Origin: Proteobacteria bacterium ST_bin16
GTDB taxonomy: Bacteria > Pseudomonadota > Gammaproteobacteria > Burkholderiales > Nitrosomonadaceae
NCBI GenBank assembly: GCA_002083595.1
Contig: MSXT01000095.1
Coordinates: forward strand, 898 to 16,738
Direction: 5' to 3'
DNA length: 15,841 bases
Below the pieces are notes generated by a model. It searched no databases and was not told the origin of the DNA. It saw nothing but the letters and a program-made list of their open reading frames with translations. Positions within the stretch are counted from its first letter, which is position 1; each line of letters opens with the position of its first letter. A program made the translations under genes and the position numbers. This document shows positions 1 to 9,345 of the stretch, one piece after another.

Positions 1-56
1 TCGTGCAGTCAATTAATCAGCGCTTCCCTAACAATCCATTCGAAACTTAAGTACGC

Positions 57-63
57 AAAGGAG
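57..63 (+). promoter_or_regulatory. Ribosome binding site of the VOC gene
   Basis: The sequence AAAGGAG lies 8 nt before the ATG at 72 but only 2 nt before the in-frame ATG at 66. The spacing decides for the start at 72. Confidence 0.75.
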
Positions 64-71
64 AAATGCAC

Positions 72-452
72 ATGAACAATAATCCCGTAGGCTGGTTTGA
101 AATTTACGTGCAGGATATGGAGCGCGCCAAGCGTTTTTATGAATCGGTGTTCCAAACCAAGTTGGAACGACTGGATAGTCCCGCAGGCATGCCGGTTGAG
201 CTTTGGAGTTTTCCCATGCTGAAGGGTCAAATGGGCGCATCCGGCGCGCTGGTCAAAATGGCGGATGGGCCATCCGGCGGAAATGCTGTGCTGGTCTACT
301 TCTCTTGCGCGGATTGTGCTGTTGAGGCTGCTCGCGCAGCCTCTGCGGGAGGGCATTTAATACGTGAAAAAATGTCCATCGGTCCCTATGGCTTTATCGC
401 TTTGATCCGGGACACCGAAGGCAACATGATCGGCTTGCATTCAATGCAATAA
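72..452 (+). CDS. VOC (glyoxalase/bleomycin-resistance fold) family protein
   Basis: A 126-residue protein of the vicinal-oxygen-chelate superfamily. The N-terminus (VGWFEIYVQDMERAKRFYE) is the typical opening beta strand and helix of the fold, where the residues between strand and helix mark a VOC half-module. The C-terminal end (GFIALIRDTEGNMIGLHS) is the usual last strand, in which a metal-binding Glu or His is often found; here the pattern is DTEGNxIGLHS. The middle carries a CADC segment. Members of this short single-domain group are mostly uncharacterised, and some bind a metal and small molecules as dimers. Substrate cannot be assigned. I chose the ATG at 72 because a strong AAAGGAG lies 8 nt upstream; the ATG at 66 is too close to it. 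The gene is convergent with the globin-like gene on the other strand and is probably transcribed alone. Confidence 0.88.
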   Translation: MNNNPVGWFEIYVQDMERAKRFYESVFQTKLERLDSPAGMPVELWSFPMLKGQMGASGALVKMADGPSGGNAVLVYFSCADCAVEAARAASAGGHLIREKMSIGPYGFIALIRDTEGNMIGLHSMQ

Positions 453-475
453 CTCCCGCTTCTTTCAACCGCAAT

Positions 476-503
476 AAAAAAACCCCGCCACACGCAGCGG
501 GGC
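476..503 (-). terminator. Rho-independent terminator of the globin-like gene
   Basis: A 6-bp GC stem (CCCCGC at 483-488 pairing with GCGGGG at 497-502) with an 8-nt loop is followed, when read on the minus strand, by a run of seven T residues. It sits about 22 nt after the stop codon of the minus-strand gene at 525-1100. On the plus strand there is no T run, so it should act mainly for the minus strand, although it may also protect against readthrough from the VOC gene. Confidence 0.85.
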
Positions 504-524
504 ATCAAACCGGACAGAATTGAA

Positions 525-1100
525 TTATTTGTTACGTACCCCGGCGCGCTTTTGCTCAAGCACCTTGGCAACGGCTTTGATATCGGCTTCGCTTATACCG
601 GCCAACTCGGCTTGTTGACCGATGATCTGGATGAATTTTGTAATGGTTCTATCCGGAATATTGCGCCCCTTGTGAATTTTAGGCATCGAACCCCGGCATT
701 TATGACCGGTATCGAGCACGGTGCCATCATGCCGTGAAGAACCGCCCAAGTCATGATCCAGCATCATGGCCAAGCACTGCGAGATATCCACGGGGGTTTC
801 CGTCAAATTGCCAAAGAACGATGCGATTTCACGATCGGACAATAAAGCAGGCAATGCATAGTTATCCAAAAACGCCAAAATGCCATAATACCCGCCCAAT
901 CGAGACGCAACAGAATCACTGTGTATTACCAGACGCGGTTCTTCCGAGCTATCGCTGGTGTTTGTTTGTTGTGTACTGGTTTTGACCTGATCCGCCATGA
1001 CCGAACCGATGCCATCGACGGCAACCAGTGCGCAGATTAACGCAATCGCGAGATATTTAAGCCATTCCGGTGTATGTTCCTTCGGTGATATTAGAATCAT
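525..1100 (-). CDS. Exported truncated-haemoglobin-like protein (group 1 type)
   Basis: A 191-residue protein. Residues 13-36 form a hydrophobic signal segment ending in VMA, which fits signal peptidase I cleavage before DQ; residues 37-60 are a Ser/Thr-rich linker. From about 64 the sequence follows the truncated haemoglobin pattern: SRLGGYYGILAFLDNY (helices A and B, with a Tyr near position B10), SDREIASFF (helix C region), LGG at 118-120 and then MPKIHKGRNI, where His143 matches the proximal haem ligand. The end (ISEADIKAVAKVLEQKR) matches helix H. Two cysteines, 109 and 135, lie inside the globin part and could form a disulfide outside the cytoplasm. Known family members bind haem with O2 or NO; an exported form is uncommon. 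The start is supported by AAGGAG (1109-1114) 8 nt upstream. The gene is monocistronic with its own terminator. Globin assignment is by pattern only, without a search. Confidence 0.75.
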   Translation of the reverse strand: MILISPKEHTPEWLKYLAIALICALVAVDGIGSVMADQVKTSTQQTNTSDSSEEPRLVIHSDSVASRLGGYYGILAFLDNYALPALLSDREIASFFGNLTETPVDISQCLAMMLDHDLGGSSRHDGTVLDTGHKCRGSMPKIHKGRNIPDRTITKFIQIIGQQAELAGISEADIKAVAKVLEQKRAGVRNK

Positions 1101-1419
1101 GATTTCCTCTCCTTTTGATTGATTTTAAGTTAGCGTATCCGGCGAACGCTGCCTGCTTCCGCTGGAAGTCCGTGAAGCCATCCAAACCATTTCAGGCGGC
1201 TTCATTACCCAATACGCAGCCACTCGAAACTTGGATGCAGAAAATCACAATTTTTTTAGAAATACTTGATATTCCTTGCATGAACAAACACATGCACCGC
1301 TCTTAATCTGTAAACAGTATCCGGCTGCATCCAAACCGGGATTTCCTTCGTATTCATTCATAGAAGCGACTGCTTCCATCTCGGTTGAAAATTTTAATGA
1401 ACAGAGGAAGGAAAATCTC
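1101..1419. other. Intergenic region between divergent genes
   Basis: This 319-base region separates the globin-like gene (-) from the ABM gene (+) and must hold both promoters, but I see no convincing -35/-10 pair. It holds the globin gene's ribosome binding site (1109-1114), the ABM gene's site AGGAAGGA (1405-1412), a 7-bp inverted repeat TGAAGCC/GGCTTCA (1173-1179 and 1198-1204), a 10-bp perfect inverted repeat (1231-1240 and 1325-1334), and an open stretch without a start codon at about 1130-1266 that might be a gene remnant. Confidence 0.5.
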
Positions 1420-1719
1420 ATGTCACAGCACACCATCAGAGCCGTTGCGCAAGTCGTCGCATGCACGGATAAAATTCCCGAAGTACACGCAATTTTGCAA
1501 GGAATCGTCGTACCCACCCGCCAGGAATCAGGATGTTTGAGTTATCAGTTATTGCAGCATCGCAACAACCCGGCGGTGTTTCTGTTTATCGAGGAATGGA
1601 CGGATGAACAGGCCATCGACGCGCACTTCGACACACCGCATATTAGGGAAGCCCTGGTAAAAGTCACACCCTTGCTGGCGCAAGCGCCCGACATTCAACG
1701 CTTTACATTGCTCGCATAA
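1420..1719 (+). CDS. Antibiotic biosynthesis monooxygenase (ABM) family protein
   Basis: A 99-residue protein with the dimeric alpha+beta (ferredoxin-like) fold of the ABM/YgiN group. The order is typical: a first strand (IRAVAQVVA), a helix (KIPEVHAILQGIVVPTRQE), the turn SGCLSYQLLQH, a strand FLFIEEWTDEQAIDAHF, and HIREALVKVTPLL. The EEW and xxHFDTPH elements are hallmarks. Relatives include quinol monooxygenase YgiN and the autoinducer-degrading LsrG, but most have no known substrate. The start at 1420 is favoured over the longer open frame because AGGAAGGA lies 7 nt upstream and conserved sequence begins there. The FAD-oxidase gene follows 36 bp later on the same strand with its own ribosome binding site, so the two are likely cotranscribed and may act on related quinone or lactone substrates; this is inference. 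Confidence 0.9.
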   Translation: MSQHTIRAVAQVVACTDKIPEVHAILQGIVVPTRQESGCLSYQLLQHRNNPAVFLFIEEWTDEQAIDAHFDTPHIREALVKVTPLLAQAPDIQRFTLLA

Positions 1720-1755
1720 CGCGTTTGCACGAACGAGATTAAGGAGAAAACAACC

Positions 1756-3102
1756 ATGAATACCCGTACGCAAGAAGTCATGCACGAGTTTTATCACGGC
1801 CTTTTGATCAATGACGGACGCCGCTTCAGAAACTGGGGCTCGAGCCGCAGCACACAACCGGCTGTCTACGTGGAACCGGTCAGCTATGCCGACGTGCAGG
1901 CTGTGGTACGCGATACCGGGCAATTTCCCACACCCGTGCGCCCGGTCGGTTCCATGCTGTCAGTCACGGAAACCATCCTCAACGATGGCGGCACGTTGTT
2001 GTGCACGCGCAAACTGGACGCCATTATCGGCTTGGAAACAGACGAGCAAGGCCGCCAACTGGTTCGCGTTCAAGCCGGATGCCGCTTGAAAAAACTGAAT
2101 CTGTGGTTGCAGCAGCAGGGCTGGGAAATCCCGTTCCAGGCGGAAATCGGCGAAGCGACCGTTGGCTCGGTGGCGGTTGGCGACACCAAGGAATCTTCGC
2201 TCGACGGCCCAGGTTATTTTTCCAGTCATGTCACCGCCGTTCTCTACATCGACGAAAACGGCAGTCTGCGCATTCTGTCGGACCGGCAGGACGGCGATGC
2301 ATTCTATGAATTCAAATGCAGCTTCGGCTTATCCGGCATCGTAGTGGAATGCGTCATCGAAGTGCGCCGCGCCAGCTTGTGCCGCGCAAACGTGACGTTG
2401 CAGGCGTTCGACAGCCCGCAGGCGTTGACCGACGGTGTATTGAAATTACGCGAAGAATGCGATGCCTTGCTGGCGGTCGTGGTGCTGCATCAACTGGCCT
2501 GCTTCGCCGAACAACGTTACCGGGCCGATGCCGGTAACGTCACGCCGGGTAGTTCACAACCTGCGTGCGAGCAGTACCGCATCGCAAAAAGATTGGCGAT
2601 CCAACATGGATTCGACGGCGGCAGTCTGCCGCAACCGCAGGGCATCGTGTTTTCGCGTCATGATTTTGTCAATGAATACTGGCGTCCCGCTGAAACCGAA
2701 CATCGCCTGGATTTCCAATATTACGAACACGACATCGGAATGCTCGAGCAAGTCATCGCCGAATCTTACCGTTTCACGAAAGCATTCGAACAGAAAACCG
2801 GCTTCACGCCCACCGGCTGGGCCACGTATTTCGTGCATCGCCCGGAGCGGAAGCTGAAACCTTACGGCATTTATTCCGGCGGGGCGGGCATTTCCTGCTC
2901 GTTCGACCCGATTTATTGCAACCCAAACGAGCCGCTGTGGCAGCAATTCGCGCGCGAATACAACCGGCTCGCCATCGATACTCTGGGCGGAAACCCTTCG
3001 CCGATCCAAACGCAATGGCTGCAACCGGGAGACGTGCGCATTCCCCGCAAACTCGCGCGCAGCCGGTTTACCACACCTTACTATCAGCAGTTTCTGGTGT
3101 GA
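1756..3102 (+). CDS. FAD-binding oxidoreductase, lactone-oxidase (VAO/PCMH) type
   Basis: A 448-residue flavoprotein of the vanillyl-alcohol-oxidase fold, similar in layout to L-gulono- and D-arabinono-1,4-lactone oxidases. Residues about 34-210 form the FAD-binding domain: the first FAD loop is RPVGSMLSV (62-70), and the second conserved part is EATVGSVAVGDTKE (133-146), followed by GLSGIVVECVIEV (191-203). The C-terminal half is the substrate domain. In covalent members the first loop usually reads GSGHS with His linked to FAD; here it is GSMLS, so FAD is probably not covalently attached at this site. No signal peptide or membrane helix is seen. The start follows AAGGAG (1741-1746) by 9 nt. 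The ABM gene lies 36 bp upstream and is probably in the same operon. Exact substrate (sugar lactone or other alcohol) cannot be told from sequence. Confidence 0.83.
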   Translation: MNTRTQEVMHEFYHGLLINDGRRFRNWGSSRSTQPAVYVEPVSYADVQAVVRDTGQFPTPVRPVGSMLSVTETILNDGGTLLCTRKLDAIIGLETDEQGRQLVRVQAGCRLKKLNLWLQQQGWEIPFQAEIGEATVGSVAVGDTKESSLDGPGYFSSHVTAVLYIDENGSLRILSDRQDGDAFYEFKCSFGLSGIVVECVIEVRRASLCRANVTLQAFDSPQALTDGVLKLREECDALLAVVVLHQLACFAEQRYRADAGNVTPGSSQPACEQYRIAKRLAIQHGFDGGSLPQPQGIVFSRHDFVNEYWRPAETEHRLDFQYYEHDIGMLEQVIAESYRFTKAFEQKTGFTPTGWATYFVHRPERKLKPYGIYSGGAGISCSFDPIYCNPNEPLWQQFAREYNRLAIDTLGGNPSPIQTQWLQPGDVRIPRKLARSRFTTPYYQQFLV

Positions 3103-3206
3103 TGATTTTTTTACCGTTGGCGACAGAAACCGTGTGCCTAAGAGCGTCTGATGATATATTTCAGTACAGAAAAAAGACCAACGTAATGCGAAGGATTTGA
3201 CCGGGA

Positions 3207-3815
3207 GTGACGACGAGCAGCACACACAATCGTGACAGCAATGCTGCAGATGCGCACATGCAGGCTTTAGTCACTGCGATTGCGGCGCATGACGAACAGG
3301 CGCTGGCTGATCTGTACGAGACCACGCTGAACCGCGTTTATGGCGTAGCGCTGCGCATCACGCGCAATGCGCAAGCGGCTGAGGAAGTAAGCGAGGACGT
3401 GTACTGGCAGGTGTGGCGCGAAGCACCGCGCTTCGATGCGCAACGCGGCAACGTCACCGCCTGGCTGCTGACGATCGCGCGCAGCCGGGCATTGGATTAT
3501 CTGCGCAAGGCGGACGATGCCGAACTTTGCGAGGAACCGGAAGCTCTATTGCTCGACGAACCGTCACACGAAGGCGATCCGCAAGATTTGCTGGCGGCGA
3601 CGCAAAATAACGCCAAATTGAATCAGGCATTGCAACAGCTCGAACCGGTACAGCGCCAATTGGTCGCAATGGCTTTCTTCCGCGGCTTGACGCACGAAGA
3701 GATCGCCGCTTTCAGCAATATGGCGCTGGGCACGGTCAAATCGCATATCCGCCGCGCGCTCAAGCAGTTGCACGATGTGCTCGAGGACGATTTACTCAAA
3801 GGCTTTGAACGATGA
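3207..3815 (+). CDS. ECF-type RNA polymerase sigma factor
   Basis: A 202-residue sigma-70 family factor of the extracytoplasmic function class. Region 2 covers about 32-100 (ALADLYETTLNRVYGVALRI, then DVYWQVWREAPRFD and AWLLTIARSRALDYLR, which bind core polymerase and the -10 element). An acidic linker (101-135) leads to region 4 at about 137-190, with a helix-turn-helix in LTHEEIAAFSNMALGTVKSHIRRAL that reads the -35 element. No region 1 or 3 is present, as expected. The start is GTG at 3207, with AAGGA (3191-3195) 11 nt upstream; the next in-frame ATG (3258) lacks a ribosome binding site. The stop overlaps the start of the bicupin gene (ATGA), the usual layout of a sigma and anti-sigma pair. 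The combination resembles RpoE-ChrR systems. Confidence 0.92.
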   Translation: MTTSSTHNRDSNAADAHMQALVTAIAAHDEQALADLYETTLNRVYGVALRITRNAQAAEEVSEDVYWQVWREAPRFDAQRGNVTAWLLTIARSRALDYLRKADDAELCEEPEALLLDEPSHEGDPQDLLAATQNNAKLNQALQQLEPVQRQLVAMAFFRGLTHEEIAAFSNMALGTVKSHIRRALKQLHDVLEDDLLKGFER

Positions 3816-4645
3816 AGAAACGCTACTCATTAGACCCGGACAATCCGCAGCACGCCGAAAAAATCGAAGCGGCGCTGCTGGAAGGGTTGGAACCGTCACA
3901 GCCGAGCAATCAGCAGCGTGCAAAAATCCGCGCCCAGCTTTTCCAGCGCATCCACGCCAGCGCCGCCGCGGAAGCGCCGCGCGTCACGATCCGCAGCGAT
4001 CAGGGTAAATGGCGCAAGATTCTCCCCGGCGTGCGCGCCAAAACTCTTGATCCCAATAACCGTGCTTTCCTGCTCGATATCGAACCCGGCGCCAGCTTGC
4101 CGATGCACCGCCACCATGAAGACGAAGAATGCATCGTGCTGCGCGGCTCCGCCAACCTCGGCGACCTCAAGGTGAATAGCGGCGATTATCACCTGGCGCG
4201 CGCAGGCAGCCGCCACGGCAAAATATCGTCGGAAAGCGGCGCGTTGCTGTACCTGCGCGGCATACCGGTGGGCCACACCGCCGAAGTCGCGCGCGATCTG
4301 CTGACCGCATACCTGCCCGGCGATGGCCGCGAGTTGGTCACCATCCGCGCCAACGAAGGCAACTGGTCGGAACTGGCGCCCGGTGTAGCGAGCAAGCCGC
4401 TGCACGACGACGGCCAGACCCGCTCGTCGCTGCTGCGCATCGCCGCCGGAACCCATTGGTCATCGCAGCAAGCATCGCTCACTCACGATGAAGAATGCCT
4501 GCTGCTCGAAGGCGACGCGTTCTTCGGCGACACGCTGCTATGCAGCGGCGACTGGCAGCTCGCGCCGGTAGGTTCGGAATCCTGCCCGATTTCCTCCGAT
4601 CGCGGTGCGTTGGTATTCATGCGTGGCGCGCGCATCGCGGCGTAA
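3812..4645 (+). CDS. Two-cupin protein, likely ChrR-like anti-sigma factor
   Basis: A 277-residue protein translationally coupled to the sigma gene (ATGA overlap; AAAGG at 3798-3802). Residues 1-50 form a charged helical region ending in a proline-rich hinge and a helix (PSNQQRAKIRAQLFQRI), as in anti-sigma proteins between sigma-binding domain and sensor. Cupin 1 (about 57-150) has an intact metal site: H99, H101 and E105 in the GxxxxxHxHxxxE pattern, with H135 in GSRH. Cupin 2 (about 172-272) has lost most of it, keeping H215 or H225 and E228 but with a Ser/Cys stretch where the last His should be. In ChrR the N-terminal domain binds zinc through a His and a CxxC; no CxxC is found here, so zinc cannot hold the domain in the same way. 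Function as anti-sigma is inferred from position and cupin architecture. Confidence 0.75.
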   Translation: MKKRYSLDPDNPQHAEKIEAALLEGLEPSQPSNQQRAKIRAQLFQRIHASAAAEAPRVTIRSDQGKWRKILPGVRAKTLDPNNRAFLLDIEPGASLPMHRHHEDEECIVLRGSANLGDLKVNSGDYHLARAGSRHGKISSESGALLYLRGIPVGHTAEVARDLLTAYLPGDGRELVTIRANEGNWSELAPGVASKPLHDDGQTRSSLLRIAAGTHWSSQQASLTHDEECLLLEGDAFFGDTLLCSGDWQLAPVGSESCPISSDRGALVFMRGARIAA

Positions 4646-4663
4646 CCGTTCGAGACTCGCCCC

Positions 4664-5557
4664 ATGCGCATCGGTATCGATCTCGGCGGCACCAAAATTG
4701 AAGGCGTGGTACTGGACACTGACGGTAAAGAGCTAGTGCGGAAACGCGTAGACACGCAGCAATCGGCAGGCTATTGGGCGATTTTGCACACCATCGCGCA
4801 ACTCACCCGGCAACTGGAAGCGGAAACCGGCCAGCAATGTCCGGTGGGTATCGGCACGCCGGGCGCGATCTCGGCGGTCAGCGGCAAAATGAAAAATTCC
4901 AATACCGTGTGTCTGAATGGACAGCCGTTGTTCGATGATTTGCAAGGACTAATGAACCGGCCGCTGCGCATCGCCAACGACGCCAACTGTTTTGCGCTGA
5001 GCGAAGCACTGGACGGCGCGGGCAAAGATTACAACGTGGTATTCGGTGTCATCATGGGTACCGGCGTCGGCGGCGGCATCGTGTTCAACGGACAATTACA
5101 TCAAGGCCGTCAACACATCGGCGGGGAATGGGGTCACAACATTCTGGAGCGGAACGGGCCGGATTGCTACTGCGGCCAGAAAGGCTGCGTTGAAACCTTC
5201 ATCTCCGGCCCCAGCCTGGCCGCCGATTATCACCGCCACGGCGGCAATCGCGCCTTGCAAGCCAATGACATCGTCACGCTGGCGGCGCAAGGCGATGCCT
5301 TGGCGGAAGCCGCAATGCAACGTTTCCTCGACCGCTTTGGCCGCGCCCTGGCGATGGTCATCAACATCCTCGACCCCGATGCCATCGTCCTCGGCGGCGG
5401 ATTATCGAATGTCGACCGGCTCTACAGCGAAGGCCGTGAGAACGTCGCACGCTATGTGTTTAACGACCAATTCATCACGCCCGTATTGAAGAACATTCAC
5501 GGCGACAGCTCCGGCGTGCGTGGGGCCGCGCAGTTGTGGCGGTGTGATGAAATCTAG
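4664..5557 (+). CDS. mak: ROK-family manno(fructo)kinase
   Basis: A 297-residue cytoplasmic sugar kinase that phosphorylates fructose (and often mannose) at C6 with ATP. It closely follows E. coli Mak (about 302 residues). Visible motifs are the phosphate loop DLGGTK (6-11), GIGTPGAIS (62-70), the substrate and catalytic segment NDAN (105-108, with Asp106 as base), MGTGVGGG (131-138), and the ROK zinc site formed by His158 in GEWGHN and Cys168, Cys170 and Cys175 in CYCGQKGC. The ending DSSGVRGAAQLW is also typical. It begins 18 nt after the bicupin stop without a clear ribosome binding site, so it is probably translated by coupling and belongs to the sigma-factor operon. Its product fructose-6-phosphate joins the pool used by Pgi, encoded further along. 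A pair of inverted REP-like hairpins follows the gene. Confidence 0.92.
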   Translation: MRIGIDLGGTKIEGVVLDTDGKELVRKRVDTQQSAGYWAILHTIAQLTRQLEAETGQQCPVGIGTPGAISAVSGKMKNSNTVCLNGQPLFDDLQGLMNRPLRIANDANCFALSEALDGAGKDYNVVFGVIMGTGVGGGIVFNGQLHQGRQHIGGEWGHNILERNGPDCYCGQKGCVETFISGPSLAADYHRHGGNRALQANDIVTLAAQGDALAEAAMQRFLDRFGRALAMVINILDPDAIVLGGGLSNVDRLYSEGRENVARYVFNDQFITPVLKNIHGDSSGVRGAAQLWRCDEI

Positions 5558-5559
5558 AA

Positions 5560-5649
5560 TGTAGGGTGGATAAGTGCAACGTCATCCACCAAAATTATTG
5601 ATAAAAACTGAAGGATACGGTGGATAGCGCTTCGCTTATCCACTCTACA
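5560..5649. repeat. Inverted pair of REP-like palindromes
   Basis: A 90-bp element bounded by 15-bp inverted ends, TGTAGGGTGGATAAG (5560-5574) and CTTATCCACTCTACA (5635-5649), with one mismatch. Each half also folds alone: GGTGGAT pairs with ATCCACC on the left (5565-5590), and GGATAGCG pairs imperfectly with CGCTTATCC on the right (5622-5641). The GGTGGATAAGCG-type unit is a common interspersed repeat in proteobacteria. It lies between mak and the convergent hydrolase gene and may work as a bidirectional transcription stop or an RNA-stabilising element. The rest of 5650-5725 is AT-rich and shows no gene. Confidence 0.8.
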
Positions 5650-5725
5650 AAATTAATTGACTATAAACCAGATTTCATCAACTTAACCAAGTTACAGAAT
5701 AATGGAACAGATTTCCTACAAAACT

Positions 5726-7161
5726 TCATTGATCTCTTTTAGTTTCCTCTGAAAAATTTAGTTTCCTCTGAAAAAAATTGAAACACTCTTTAAAATCAAA
5801 ATCATTTTCTATTCCATTTATTTGTAAAAAGCACTCCGAAGGTATCTTATTACTCTGCATTCTTTGATCATTTTTATCACTTGGAAAACATTTGTTCTCA
5901 TTTACTAAAACAAGATTTCTTTTTGCTCTTGTTTCCGTAACAATCGCAGCGATATAGGCTTGCACTCGGGAATTAAAAACATCATTATGGCCATTAATAA
6001 AAGCTGAATCAGTATAAATGAAAGCCAAAGGTTCATTCTTTTTAACCGGGATATGAATTTCTTCTTGATCTCTTACACAATCACTTTTTCCTCCAACGCA
6101 CGTTCGATATTCACCTTTCTCAAAATCGAATTGCCCAGTTCGAAATAAAGGAGAGTTCCCAACAGTAGTCGTATCCAGTTCACTCTCATACAACTCTATT
6201 ATTTTATTTGGTTGAAATTCTCGCAAAATTTTCGCTTGACTCCAACGCAAATTCACACCAAGCAATTGACCAATTGGAAAAGCTAGCTTTGTTGCAATGT
6301 CAGCATTTGAACTGATGATATGCATCAATCGTGTTTGAGTATCGTCAAAACACTTCTGCGCCACAAGCTCTTTGAGCTGAAGTGCTTCATTGGCTTCAAT
6401 TGCTGGATTGAGCAAAATCACACCATGCCCAAAAGGACGAGTTTTATAACATCCTTGATAAGTTTCTTTTGCTGAAATTACACGTTCAAGCATTACTTCA
6501 TGTAAAGCAGAAAGAATTATAGCTCCTCCAAAACTATGCCCAGTTACAAGGTATAGATTCTTATCTGAATTAGAATCAAGCATATGCTCCAATCGAAGTA
6601 GTAATTCCGTGACACCTCCTTTTCCTACTTGCTCAGCAACTGCTTTGCGATCCCAGTATGTTATATTATTTAAAAACTCTACATCTAATGTCTGCCCACG
6701 CCATCCTATATACACTCCCACAACTTTTTTCTTTGATCCCCATTGTTTCTCAAGCTTGGCGGTTACACTCAAGAGTCCCCGAAAGTTTTCAACATTATTA
6801 TTATTAATCTTAGCGTTGTTTTTCCATCCATGAGCAAATACAATAACTATAGCCCCTTCATCGCTTTTTCCTTTTTTATCAATATATTCCAAAACATCTT
6901 CTAGCCTCTGTCGATCAAAAACATTTCCGCGCTCCGTAAATTCTACGAACGCGAGATCGTATTGGTCATGTTTCTCAATGAAAGGAAGCTCGACAGGAGG
7001 TTTACACTCGTCGTTAATACAGGGGCTTCCAATTCCTCCTTTTCTAATTGGCTCATTTGACACGCATCCCGTTATTGTGAAAATTAAAAACAGACAAGTT
7101 CCTTTTATAAAAAACGACAATGCTAAATTACCAAAATATTGAAATCGCATCAGCATAAAAC

Positions 7162-7165
<4 letters not shown>
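5726..7165 (-). CDS. AT-rich alpha/beta-hydrolase lipoprotein
   Basis: A 479-residue protein with a lipoprotein signal: hydrophobic residues ending in ITGC, with the lipidated Cys at 34 (29 to 31 if a later Met is used). The hydrolase fold follows, with AHGW near 111-114 (strand and oxyanion region), the nucleophile elbow GHSFGG with Ser211, a likely acidic residue Asp289, and His393 in GHND as candidate catalytic His. The substrate is unknown; an esterase or lipase-type role in the periplasm is possible. The ATG at 7165 overlaps the glgB stop codon (ATGA), with AAGGGG (7171-7176) upstream, so translation is coupled to glgB. Base composition is much more AT-rich than the neighbours and the codon use is different, suggesting horizontal acquisition. 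A 19-bp tandem duplication lies inside the last codons. No sequence-based functional name is safe. Confidence 0.82.
5738..5775. repeat. 19-bp perfect tandem duplication in the 3' end of the hydrolase gene
   Basis: The unit TTTAGTTTCCTCTGAAAAA occurs twice back to back, at 5738-5756 and 5757-5775. Because 19 is not a multiple of three, the two copies are read in different frames on the minus strand, as FQRKL and then FSEETK. This explains the unusual final residues of the protein. Confidence 0.95.

Positions 7166-9345
<2,180 letters not shown>

Noticed and set aside
483..502. The GC hairpin as a plus-strand terminator of the VOC gene
   Set aside because: No T run follows it on the plus strand, while seven T residues follow on the minus strand.
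1020..1060. Lipobox in the globin-like protein (Cys23)
   Set aside because: The residue before the Cys is Ile, which lipoprotein signal peptidase does not accept; an ordinary signal peptidase I site fits better.
1276..1419. Longer start of the ABM gene
   Set aside because: The added 48 residues do not look like the family and a strong ribosome binding site sits just before 1420.
3145..3151. CGTCTGA as an ECF-type -10 element before the sigma gene
   Set aside because: The nearest GAAAC-like -35 candidate is only about 13 bp away, too short for typical ECF promoters, so autoregulation cannot be claimed.
2554..3225. 223-codon open frame on the minus strand across the FAD-oxidase gene
   Set aside because: It lies antisense to a clearly conserved gene, and its predicted protein is Arg-rich with no recognisable motif, as expected of a shadow frame.
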